Part shown: positions 1 through 5,849 of the stretch, one piece after another | Numbering within the stretch: position 1 is the stretch's first letter | Layout: every line of letters starts with the position of its first letter | NCBI GenBank assembly: GCA_947174625.1 | Contig: CAMWJT010000061.1 | Coordinates: 1 to 7,187 of the forward strand | Origin: an uncultured Ruminococcus sp. | GTDB taxonomy: Bacteria > Bacillota > Clostridia > Oscillospirales > Ruminococcaceae | Direction of reading: 5' to 3' | Length of the DNA: 7,187 bases | Notes under the pieces: model-generated | Database searches by the model: none | The model's input: only the letters and a program-made list of their open reading frames with translations | Told to the model about the DNA's origin: nothing | Program-made: the position numbers and the translations under genes

Positions 1-2
1 AT

Positions 3-650
3 ATTGAGGCATTGCCGGCGGACAGCTCCAAAGAAGATGTTGCCCGGATGTTTTCGGAATCCGGTTATTCCCGGTTGCCGGTCTATGAAAAAAGTCTGGA
101 CAATATCACGGGTATTTTATATTATAAAGATTTTTATCACACGGCATTTCAGAGCAAGACAGAGATTTCCGAGATTGTCAAACCAGTAATTTTTGTGCCG
201 AAAAGCAAAAAAATCAGTGATCTGCGAAAAGAGTTGCAGGAACAGCAGCAGCATATTGCCGTTGTCATGGATGAATTCGGATGTACAGCCGGATTGGTCA
301 CACTGGAAGATATTCTTGAAGAACTGGTGGGGGAGATCTGGGACGAACATGATGAAATTGTCCGGGAAATCCAGAAAGTCAGTGAAAATGTGTTTATTGT
401 CTCCGGCAAGGCGAACATTGAAAAAGTATTTGAATTTCTGGAAATCAATTCGGATTTTGAAGCTATGACCATTGGCGGTTGGGTCATGGAAGTTCTGGAA
501 AAAATTCCGTCCCAGGATGATGTATTTGAGAGTGAGGGACTGCGTGTGCATGTAATGAAAATGTCCGGCAAACGCATTGAACAAGTAGAAATCACTCGTC
601 TGGAGATACCCGAAGACAACTGTAATCTTTCACGCAAAATACAAAAATGA
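3..650 (+). CDS. CNNM/CorC-HlyC family membrane protein, 3' part (host gene)
   Basis: This is the C-terminal 215 residues of a hemolysin C/TlyC-like (UPF0053, YfjD/YtfL-type) protein; the reading frame is open to the left edge, so the start and the N-terminal DUF21 membrane domain lie outside the window. Visible parts in order are the end of a first CBS motif (SGYSRLPVYE, ITGILYYKDF), a second CBS motif (HIAVVMDEFG, GLVTLEDILEELVGEIWDE), and a CorC_HlyC domain (VFIVSGKANIEKV, TIGGWVMEVLEKIP, GLRVHVMKM). Family members are integral membrane proteins implicated in divalent cation export or tolerance, with the CBS pair binding a nucleotide on the cytoplasmic side; substrate cannot be told from this. 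The gene ends naturally with TGA after a complete CorC_HlyC domain, so the prophage does not interrupt it. It is the host flank of the element. An in-frame TTG at 12 is not the real start, because the CBS domain is already under way there. Confidence 0.93.
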   Translation: MEALPADSSKEDVARMFSESGYSRLPVYEKSLDNITGILYYKDFYHTAFQSKTEISEIVKPVIFVPKSKKISDLRKELQEQQQHIAVVMDEFGCTAGLVTLEDILEELVGEIWDEHDEIVREIQKVSENVFIVSGKANIEKVFEFLEINSDFEAMTIGGWVMEVLEKIPSQDDVFESEGLRVHVMKMSGKRIEQVEITRLEIPEDNCNLSRKIQK

Positions 651-770
651 AAAAAACCGGGCAAAGCCGAAAAAAAGCGAACAATACCCGAAAAATTACG
701 ATATATAGCCGGATAGCAAGTGGAAACACATGAACAATATTAAATTTACAAATTTAACATGAAAAAAATA

Positions 771-813
771 AAACCTCAATTTCGGAGTAAAAATCCGATT
801 TCGAGGTTTTTTT
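771..813 (+). terminator. intrinsic terminator downstream of the CorC-like gene
   Basis: The arms 771-786 (AAACCTCAATTTCGGA) and 794-809 pair through AAACCTC/GAGGTTT at the base and TCGGA/TCCGA at the top, with a small internal mismatch and a 7-base loop (GTAAAAA). A run of seven T follows at 807-813. It lies about 120 bases after the CorC-like stop codon on the same strand. The A-rich left side could make it work on the other strand too. Confidence 0.75.
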
Positions 814-956
814 AATTTTCGCAAAGTTTAGCGTTGCGAGGTATTGCGAAGTTTTGAAAAACCGTTGAAAGCACGCAACATAGCGTTTCAGAGAATTTCA
901 ATATATTTTAATAATTTGAGATTTTTAGAAAAAATTATGTCCTGATAGGTAAAAAA
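814..956. other. gene-free stretch between the host terminator and the phage end
   Basis: I see no credible reading frame with a ribosome binding site here, and no tRNA or other RNA gene. The only structure is a short GTTGCG/CGCAAC inverted pair (833-838 and 874-879), too weak to name. It is probably host intergenic DNA up to the prophage boundary near 957. The exact boundary, and the short target duplication expected for a Mu-like insertion, cannot be fixed without the right end of the element. Confidence 0.5.
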
Positions 957-958
957 TG

Positions 959-1010
959 ATATGCCAATATACCAACTAAAATATCAGCATATACCAACTG
1001 GTTTGTATAT
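959..1010. repeat. candidate left-end transposase-binding sites (22-bp periodic repeat)
   Basis: The word ATATACCAACT occurs at 967-977 and 989-999, exactly 22 bp apart. Each copy is preceded by ATAT and four free bases (959-977 and 981-999). A third related copy in inverted orientation (ATATACAAACC, 9 of 11 matches) directly abuts at 1000-1010. Mu-family transposases bind several sites of roughly 22 bp at each phage end, and Mu-like termini start with 5'-TG. A TG at 957-958 stands just outside the first repeat and is the best candidate terminus. The array lies less than 100 bp beyond the repressor stop codon, as expected for a compact Mu-like left end. An alternative is that these are operators for a phage regulator. 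Confidence 0.55.
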
Positions 1011-1048
1011 AAATTTTATACGATATGTATAATATAGATATATTTATA

Positions 1049-1480
1049 TTAAGGTGTATTCTGATAATCTTCCTCAAAACGATAAATCATAGATAGTAAT
1101 TTTGTACGTTCTTTCAAAGGAAGGCTTTTTAAAATTCTCAAAACCTCTTGTGACAGCTCATCCTCTACAGATGTAACATCTGTTTTTGTATCAGATGGAA
1201 TGGGGGGATGTATATTCACTATTCCATCAAAGTTTTTACCAATAGCTCCCACAGATGAATGGGACAAATCAATTGCTGGAAATGTTTTATTTTTTCCAAA
1301 TAACAATTCGTCTGTAGATACATTTAATCTCATTGAAAGTTTCATCACAATATCTGAATTTGGAGAAGCACCTTTTTTCCAGTTAGTTATAGAGCCTTTT
1401 GCACCACCACATTCTATAACTATTGGAGTAATTTTAACTCCTTGTTCGTCACAAATGGCTTTTAAATTATCATAAAACAT
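1049..1480 (-). CDS. phage repressor, HTH (Cro/CI-like), c-repressor equivalent
   Basis: The product is a 143-residue DNA-binding protein. Residues 5-61 form a helix-turn-helix of the Cro/CI (HTH_3) class, including ITNWKKGASPNSDIVMKLS and the typical following LNVSTDELLFG. The rest is a Ser/Pro/Asp-rich linker and a C-terminal helical segment (about 103-138) that may serve oligomerisation. There is no LexA/S24 protease domain, so RecA-driven self-cleavage is not expected. The ATG at 1478-1480 is chosen because GGAGTG lies about 8 bases upstream and the domain starts there; the 25 extra upstream codons have no such signal and would run through the operator. It is the only leftward gene, divergent from the early operon, and occupies the place of the Mu c repressor. 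It probably binds the palindrome at 1519-1534 and so keeps lysogeny and controls itself. Confidence 0.85.
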   Translation of the reverse strand: MFYDNLKAICDEQGVKITPIVIECGGAKGSITNWKKGASPNSDIVMKLSMRLNVSTDELLFGKNKTFPAIDLSHSSVGAIGKNFDGIVNIHPPIPSDTKTDVTSVEDELSQEVLRILKSLPLKERTKLLSMIYRFEEDYQNTP

Positions 1481-1506
1481 ACAAACAACACTCCTATCAA
1501 TTGTGA

Positions 1507-1536
1507 AAAATAAACAAAGTTCATTTAAATGAACAA
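1507..1536 (-). promoter_or_regulatory. possible repressor promoter (leftward)
   Basis: On the minus strand, TTGTTC (1531-1536) and TATTTT (1507-1512) are separated by 18 bp and would start transcription near 1500, just ahead of the repressor ribosome binding site at 1491-1495. Both boxes are weak matches to sigma-A consensus. The 16-bp palindrome overlaps the -35 box and spacer, which would suit autoregulation. Confidence 0.35.
1519..1534. promoter_or_regulatory. operator: perfect 16-bp palindrome
   Basis: GTTCATTTAAATGAAC is its own exact reverse complement. It lies between the divergent repressor and early genes, 8 bp upstream of the -35 box of the early promoter. This is the size and place of an operator for a dimeric HTH repressor or Cro protein. 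Which of the two regulators binds it is inference. Confidence 0.75.
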
Positions 1537-1542
1537 AATTGC

Positions 1543-1571
1543 TTGACAAAATCATTTAAACGCACTATAAT
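1543..1571 (+). promoter_or_regulatory. early lytic promoter (PE-like)
   Basis: TTGACA (1543-1548) and TATAAT (1566-1571) are both perfect sigma-A consensus hexamers with the optimal 17-bp spacer. The start point should fall near 1578, giving a leader of about 85 bases before the Cro-like gene. A consensus promoter this strong needs repression in a lysogen, which fits the operators overlapping it. Confidence 0.88.
1550..1565. promoter_or_regulatory. second, degenerate operator inside the early promoter
   Basis: This stretch shares TCATTTAAA (1552-1560) and 12 of 16 positions with the palindrome at 1519-1534, spaced 31 bp from it (about three helical turns). It fills the spacer between the -35 and -10 boxes, so a bound protein would block RNA polymerase. 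The match is partly AT-rich chance, hence moderate confidence. Confidence 0.5.
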
Positions 1572-1663
1572 ATAAATAGCACTTATATTTCAGGGTATAA
1601 AACCCCTTAGTATAATCATATCACAAGCAACTCGAAAAGTAAATAGGAAAGGAATGATTTTTT

Positions 1664-1873
1664 ATGACGCTCGGAAAGAAAATTAGATGTCGCCGTGAGG
1701 AATTAAAAATGACCCAGATGGAACTTGCCCGGAAAACAAAGACCTCGCAGCCCTACATTTCACAGTTGGAAAGTGACAGTTTCAGTCCGTCATCCAAGAT
1801 GATTATCATGATTTCAAAGGTACTGGATCTGAGCATTGATTATCTTCTGGTTGAAGAAAGGAGAGCAGTCTGA
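1664..1873 (+). CDS. Cro/Ner-like HTH regulator
   Basis: The product is a 69-residue single-domain helix-turn-helix protein of the XRE/Cro class. LGKKIRCRREELKMTQMELA gives helices 1 and 2, TSQPYISQLESD the recognition helix, and PSSKMIIMISKVLDLSIDYLL the last helices. The start at ATG 1664 follows a purine-rich AGGAAAGGA (1645-1653). As the first gene of the rightward early operon, opposite the repressor, it matches Mu ner or lambda cro: a small protein that would damp the early and repressor promoters once the lytic cycle begins. Its stop codon overlaps the next start in TGATG (1871-1875), so translation of the two is probably coupled. The target site is inferred, not seen. Confidence 0.85.
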   Translation: MTLGKKIRCRREELKMTQMELARKTKTSQPYISQLESDSFSPSSKMIIMISKVLDLSIDYLLVEERRAV

Positions 1874-2265
1874 TGCTGACAAAGAAAAAACCTGACGGCA
1901 CATGGAGCTGTCAGGGGGTAGACTTTGGAGAAGTCGGAAAAATCAACAAAAATTTATACGGAGCTTTGTGCAAGCTTCGTGATTATGAGAAATCTGGTTT
2001 TGAACCGGATGACCTTGACAGAGTGAAAGAAAATATCCATATTGGTTCAAAGATTGAGGGATATGTTGTTTTCGGAGTATGGAACGACTGCTGTATTGCA
2101 AAAAATCGGAAAGCTCCTGAACCCTATGTGGTATGGGAAATTGATTCTGACGGATTTGGCGTGAGATTCGGAAGATATTTTGAAAGATTCCAGCAGGCAC
2201 AGAAATGTTTCTATCATGCAGCAATCGCATCCAGACCGAACAAAACGGAATACTGGAAGAAATAG
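1873..2265 (+). CDS. unknown early phage protein (130 aa)
   Basis: I do not recognise a named family. The ATG overlaps the stop of the Cro-like gene by one base and is preceded by AAAGGAGAG about ten bases upstream. The N-terminal half contains LYGALCKLRDYEKSGFEPDDL (about 28-48). That resembles the 'KLxxYExTGLxPEE' motif recurrent in small proteins of Firmicute phages (my recollection of the family, not tested). The C-terminal half is rich in aromatics and glycine (YVVFGVWND, PYVVWEIDSDGFGVRFGRYF), suggesting a small beta-rich domain. No signal peptide or membrane segment is seen. The last G of its TAG stop is also the first base of the hammerhead ribozyme, so the gene and the ribozyme are fused end to end and self-cleavage would trim the mRNA 27 bases after the stop. 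Confidence 0.75.
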   Translation: MLTKKKPDGTWSCQGVDFGEVGKINKNLYGALCKLRDYEKSGFEPDDLDRVKENIHIGSKIEGYVVFGVWNDCCIAKNRKAPEPYVVWEIDSDGFGVRFGRYFERFQQAQKCFYHAAIASRPNKTEYWKK

Positions 2266-2331
2266 CCGAAACAGCGGACAAGTTCCGCTGTCCGTCAGGA
2301 TTGGTCACCTGACGCTGATGATGGCAGACCA
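2265..2331 (+). ncRNA. type II hammerhead ribozyme, copy 1
   Basis: All hammerhead parts occur in the type II order. Stem II 5' strand is GCC (2265-2267), then GAAA (2268-2271). Stem III is 2271-2278 with 2284-2291 (8 bp, loop CAAGT), then C17 at 2292, giving the classical GUC cleavage site. Stem I is 2293-2299 with 2308-2314 (7 bp, CGTCAGG/CCTGACG), then CTGATGA (2315-2321) and stem II 3' strand GGC (2323-2325). Cleavage is predicted between 2292 and 2293. Loop I (TGGTC, 2302-2306) can pair with GACCA (2327-2331) beyond stem II, giving a 5-bp pseudoknot in place of the usual loop-loop contact. One extra U (2322) sits between CUGAUGA and stem II, a departure from the standard core absent in copy 2. 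The element fills the gap between the 130-aa and 117-aa genes. Confidence 0.85.
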
Positions 2332-2362
2332 GTATCTTGAAAGCAGAAAAGAGGTGAAAGGC

Positions 2363-2716
2363 ATGAACTACTTATGCAGGGCATCAGCGTATTTGAACAG
2401 CATGGCATCCACAGTCAACTCGCTTTGCGGAATGATTCTGAGTGATGAGATGCAGGACAATGTTAAGGTACAGTACAAAATTGCTGTGGAACTGCTTGAC
2501 CTGGAGCAAGTAACGGCTGATTTTATAGACCACATGGGACTTGCCAATGAAATGACACATGCAGTCTTGAAAAGCAAACGCAGATTCATGAGCATCAACA
2601 AACGCCTGATCATGCACTTAGAAAAAAACCAGTCCCAGGGCTATCATTTTGAAGACGTGATAACCACCCTGAAACTGGAGAACGAAACGTTAGAGAAAGA
2701 AATTCACTTTCTTTAA
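2363..2716 (+). CDS. unknown early phage protein (117 aa), all-helical
   Basis: I do not recognise a family. The start at ATG 2363 is chosen because GAGGTG (2351-2356) sits six bases ahead; the same frame is open further upstream, but that part runs through the ribozyme and the preceding gene and has no ribosome binding site. The sequence looks wholly alpha-helical, with a Met/Ser-rich N-terminus (YLNSMASTVNSL), a central acidic helix (AVELLDLEQVTADFI), a basic patch (LKSKRRFMSINKR, about 70-82) and a leucine/glutamate coiled-coil-like end (LKLENETLEKEI). No membrane segment is evident. It lies directly downstream of hammerhead copy 1 and about 90 bases before the transposase, so it belongs to the processed transcript that carries the transposition genes. 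It could be a DNA-binding or accessory replication protein, but nothing proves that. Confidence 0.7.
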   Translation: MNYLCRASAYLNSMASTVNSLCGMILSDEMQDNVKVQYKIAVELLDLEQVTADFIDHMGLANEMTHAVLKSKRRFMSINKRLIMHLEKNQSQGYHFEDVITTLKLENETLEKEIHFL

Positions 2717-2803
2717 TGTTCATTTTTAAGTGTATCACAAAAAAGGTGATTTGTCAAGAAAAATTTTTGTCGGGCTTACCTGTTCCGGCAGAAAGGAGAA
2801 AAA

Positions 2804-4804
2804 ATGGACTATCTAACAGTTGCAGAGGTATCAAAACTTAAAGGATGTTCTTTGCAAAATATCCAAAAATTACTTAAAGACGGAAAAATTGAAGCTAAGC
2901 AGGAACGAAACTGCAAAGGTAGGATGAAATATTTAATTCCTGTGTCAGCACTTTCAGAGGACTTACAAACCAAGTACTACAAGCAAAAGCGAACCGCAAC
3001 AGGAATCCTGCCTGAAAAGACTGAATCTCAAAACGATTCTGCAACGGCTTTGAAATACCGTTGCAAAGGCATTAAAAAGTCGTTTCAAGAATTTTCAGAA
3101 AAAGAACGTCTGACAATTAAATTCTGGATTGACTTGCTGAATGAGTGGCAGGCGGAGCGTTCCAACCGGAAAGACAAGACTGAGTTTGACAAGTTGTTTG
3201 TCGCCCATCAGAAATATTTGCACCCTGAGATTGAAATCAGCACAGATATTCTTTACAGAAAATATTCGGCATATCAGAATGAATGTTACACTGATCTGAT
3301 TGACAATCGTGGCGGATGGAACAGGGGAAAAAGCAAGCTCGATGATGATGGCATTATCTGGCAAGGTTTTTTGCAACTCTATCTTGACCAACGAAAACCC
3401 AAAATCGCACTCTGCTATCGTGAAATGAGTGCATTCATCACGGAGGAATACCCAGAGCTGATTGAAGAAATTCCGTCAGTGTCATGTTTCAGGAGGAAGA
3501 TTAAGACATTGCCGTTTGCGATTACGGAGTATGCACGTGAGGGCGAGAAAGCATTTCATGACCACTGCACACCCTATGCAAATCGTGACAAAAGCAATAT
3601 TTATGCAAATGACATCTGGGTTATGGATAACTATACTTTTGATGTCATCATCAAAGAAGATGCTGACTCCAAGACTACAAAGCGAATGTATCTGACGACT
3701 GTGCTTGATGTCAAATCGAATGTTTTAGTCGGTTGGAATATCACGGACAGTCCGGATTCCAATTCAACTCTGGATGCCCTGAGATTTTCAATGCTGAGAT
3801 TTGGAATCCCAAAACAGCTATATTTTGACAATGGTCGTGAATTTACAACGCTTGACATTGCAGGCGATGACCGGAACAGAAAAGTCGCAAAGAACAAAAA
3901 GGGCAATCTTCCGGTTACAATTATTGCCAAACTGGGCATAAAAATTATTTTTGCACTGCCCACAAATGCACAGGCAAAAGTCGTGGAGCGTATTCACAGA
4001 ATTATCAAAGAACAGTTCTGTACTGCACAGGATGGTTACTGTGGCGGAACAATTATAGAACGTCCGGAGAATCTGAAAAAGATGATTAAATATATGAATA
4101 TTGAGACAGAAGCAGAACTTCGTAGGTCGTTCGCAGATTATGCCGACAATATTTTCAATGTCGCTGAATACGGTGGCGGAGAGCTGAAATACAAGGGCAT
4201 GACAGCAATTGCAGTCTGGAATGCGTCCATTGCAGAAACTTCCATCCGGAAAGCAAGCGAGGATGTTCTTGACCTGCTGATGCTCAGAAACGCAGGATTC
4301 CAAAAAATCAAGCGTGATGGTGTATTTATCACCTATCATGGCAAGAAAGTCTGGTATTATGATGAGCATCTGACATGGCAGCATATCGGCAAAAAAGTCT
4401 GCGTGAGATATGACAGAAACGATCCGTCCACCGTCAGACTTTACGACGAAGAAGACAGATATTTATTCAGCTGGCAGTGTGCAGACTGGCTGATTACGCA
4501 GTATTTCCATGAAAGCAGGGAAAATCTTGCAGAGCTTGGTCGCCAGAAGACAAGTACATTCAGACAGGTCAGAGAGCGTATCGAAGAACTGCAGGGCGAT
4601 AAAATCAAGGTTACACATAAGGAAAATCTGCAGTATCTTTCCAGACAGAACAAAGGCAAATTCCAGATACAGATGCCGAAACATATTATTCCTGTCACAA
4701 CGAAAGAATCGCTTCCGAAAGTATCCGGTGACGATTGTGTGCGTGTTTCAGTCAATCTGAACACTATCTTACAGAATGCACAGAAACAAAAAGGAGAGTT
4801 CTAA
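2804..4804 (+). CDS. Mu-like DDE transposase (MuA equivalent)
   Basis: The product is 666 residues, against 663 for Mu A. It would bind the phage ends and carry out strand transfer in integration and replicative transposition. Residues 1-60 are an N-terminal helix-turn-helix (LTVAEVSKLKGCSLQNIQKLL, then KYLIPVSAL) of the Mu end/enhancer-binding type. The catalytic rve core spans about 262-405 with D275 (IWVMD), D342 (YFDNGREF) and E395 (AKVVERIHR). The spacings of 67 and 53 residues are close to those of Mu A (D269, D336, E392). A Mu-type beta-barrel follows (about 470-570; GVFITYHGKKVWYYD, GKKVCVRYD), then a basic C-terminal tail (about 580-666), which in Mu contacts MuB and ClpX. AAAGGAG (2792-2798) precedes ATG 2804 by five bases. 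The frame is intact and all three acidic residues are present, so it is probably active. MuB follows two bases after the stop. Confidence 0.96.
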   Translation: MDYLTVAEVSKLKGCSLQNIQKLLKDGKIEAKQERNCKGRMKYLIPVSALSEDLQTKYYKQKRTATGILPEKTESQNDSATALKYRCKGIKKSFQEFSEKERLTIKFWIDLLNEWQAERSNRKDKTEFDKLFVAHQKYLHPEIEISTDILYRKYSAYQNECYTDLIDNRGGWNRGKSKLDDDGIIWQGFLQLYLDQRKPKIALCYREMSAFITEEYPELIEEIPSVSCFRRKIKTLPFAITEYAREGEKAFHDHCTPYANRDKSNIYANDIWVMDNYTFDVIIKEDADSKTTKRMYLTTVLDVKSNVLVGWNITDSPDSNSTLDALRFSMLRFGIPKQLYFDNGREFTTLDIAGDDRNRKVAKNKKGNLPVTIIAKLGIKIIFALPTNAQAKVVERIHRIIKEQFCTAQDGYCGGTIIERPENLKKMIKYMNIETEAELRRSFADYADNIFNVAEYGGGELKYKGMTAIAVWNASIAETSIRKASEDVLDLLMLRNAGFQKIKRDGVFITYHGKKVWYYDEHLTWQHIGKKVCVRYDRNDPSTVRLYDEEDRYLFSWQCADWLITQYFHESRENLAELGRQKTSTFRQVRERIEELQGDKIKVTHKENLQYLSRQNKGKFQIQMPKHIIPVTTKESLPKVSGDDCVRVSVNLNTILQNAQKQKGEF

Positions 4805-4806
4805 CT

Positions 4807-5742
4807 ATGAGTTATGAATATACAGAAGAACAGAAAGCTATCCTCCAGAAATTAGAGGATGCTATCAAGGAAAAAAAGAGTCAGAAGCAGTTTGCTTTGA
4901 TTGTTGGTATGTCTGACACAGTTCTTTCCAAGCTCAGGAAAGGCACTTACGACGGCGATGTCGAAGAACAGATGCAGAAGCTTGCTGACTATTTTAAAGT
5001 AAAGGAACAACATGCAAGGCTTCCGGTTAATATTTCGACTGACTATGTTGAGACTTCCATATCCAGTGAAATTTACACGGTTCTGAACCTGTGTCAGATA
5101 AAGGGCGGACTTGCAGTTGCCGCCGGAGATGCCGGAATCGGCAAGACAAAGGCAGTGCTGAAATACCTGAAAGACCATTCGAGCAACACAGTTTCTATCA
5201 CCATGAACACCTGCTTCTCTACTGTAAAAAGTCTGCTGAAACTGATTGCAAAGCGTGTGAATGCCGGAAAGACACGGCTTCAGGATGAGATGTGGGATGC
5301 GATTCTGGAAAAACTTTCTGACGGAATGCTTCTGATAGTCGATGAAGCACAGTTCCTGACATATAGTCAAATAGAGGCACTGAGAAGCTTTTCAGACTAT
5401 TTCAGTGATATGGGACAGACGTTCGGAATTGCACTTGTGGGCAATCCGCAGATTTTGTTCACGATGGAGAGCAGACGCAATGAATATTCCCAGATAATTA
5501 ACAGGAGAAAAGTTACACGAGTTTATCAGAAAACCGACATTCTTCGTGAAGATATTCAGAAACTTTTTCCTGCAATCGCTGATGACAAGAAAAAGATTGA
5601 TTATCTCTGGAAGATTTCTCAGACTGTGCAAGCAATCAGAGGAACGGTGGAACTGTACAATTTAGCATGTCAGAATGGCGATTGTTCCGATTGTTCCTAT
5701 GAAGAATTGGTGGCAGTTGCAAAACACATGAATATCAAATGA
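4807..5742 (+). CDS. Mu B-like AAA+ ATPase (transposition target-selection protein)
   Basis: The product is 311 residues, the usual size of Mu B (312). In Mu this ATP-dependent DNA-binding protein captures target DNA, stimulates the transposase and gives target immunity. Residues 1-70 include an N-terminal helix-turn-helix (SQKQFALIVGMSDTVLSKLR). The ATPase follows with Walker A GDAGIGKT (107-114), Walker B LLIVDE (175-180) and a sensor-1-like ALVGNPQ (209-215). The last 60 residues are a helical domain. Start ATG 4807 is preferred over an in-frame ATG at 4735, because AAGGAG (4791-4796) lies ten bases upstream and the longer version would sit inside the transposase gene. The short gap from the transposase stop implies coupled expression in a fixed ratio. 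Hammerhead copy 2 begins 15 bases after its stop codon. Confidence 0.95.
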   Translation: MSYEYTEEQKAILQKLEDAIKEKKSQKQFALIVGMSDTVLSKLRKGTYDGDVEEQMQKLADYFKVKEQHARLPVNISTDYVETSISSEIYTVLNLCQIKGGLAVAAGDAGIGKTKAVLKYLKDHSSNTVSITMNTCFSTVKSLLKLIAKRVNAGKTRLQDEMWDAILEKLSDGMLLIVDEAQFLTYSQIEALRSFSDYFSDMGQTFGIALVGNPQILFTMESRRNEYSQIINRRKVTRVYQKTDILREDIQKLFPAIADDKKKIDYLWKISQTVQAIRGTVELYNLACQNGDCSDCSYEELVAVAKHMNIK

Positions 5743-5757
5743 AAAATCAATTGATAA

Positions 5758-5821
5758 GCCGAAACAGCGGACAAGTTCCGCTGTCTGCCGGAAATAGTCT
5801 ACCGGCACTGATGAGGCAGAC
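5758..5821 (+). ncRNA. type II hammerhead ribozyme, copy 2
   Basis: Stem II 5' strand is GCC (5758-5760), followed by GAAA (5761-5764). Stem III is 5764-5771 with 5777-5784 (loop CAAGT), then the cleavage C at 5785, giving GUC. Stem I is 5786-5791 with 5802-5807 (6 bp, TGCCGG/CCGGCA), then CTGATGA (5808-5814) and stem II 3' strand GGC (5815-5817). Here the core is canonical, with no extra base. The 29 bases 5757-5785 are identical to 2264-2292 of copy 1, but stem I is a different sequence that still pairs. Loop I GTCT (5797-5800) can pair with AGAC (5818-5821), a shifted, compensated version of the copy 1 pseudoknot. Cleavage is predicted between 5785 and 5786, between the MuB-like gene and the 96-aa gene. 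Confidence 0.88.
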
Positions 5822-5849
5822 CAAAAATAAAAAATGGAGGTAATTTTTC

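Noticed and set aside
117..664. Long minus-strand open frames opposite the CorC-like gene
   Set aside because: They are antisense shadows of a clear conserved protein and have no ribosome binding site or recognisable domain.
1200..1475. 91-codon plus-strand frame over the repressor
   Set aside because: It is antisense to a well-supported HTH gene with a good ribosome binding site; no initiation signal of its own.
1611..1616. Second TATAAT after the early promoter
   Set aside because: No acceptable -35 box lies 16-18 bp upstream; the consensus promoter at 1543-1571 suffices.
2180..2362. Longer N-terminus for the 117-aa protein
   Set aside because: The extension overlaps the 130-aa gene in another frame and runs through the hammerhead; the ribosome binding site is at 2351-2356.
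2734..2750. ATCAC/GTGAT hairpin before the transposase as a terminator
   Set aside because: Only five base pairs with an A-rich loop and no following T run; not convincing.
4735..4806. Upstream start for the MuB-like gene
   Set aside because: It lies within the transposase gene; ATG 4807 has AAGGAG at proper spacing and gives the family length.
4902..4912. GTTGGTAT in the MuB-like gene as an internal transposase site
   Set aside because: Only eight bases match the end repeat, within coding sequence; chance is enough to explain it.
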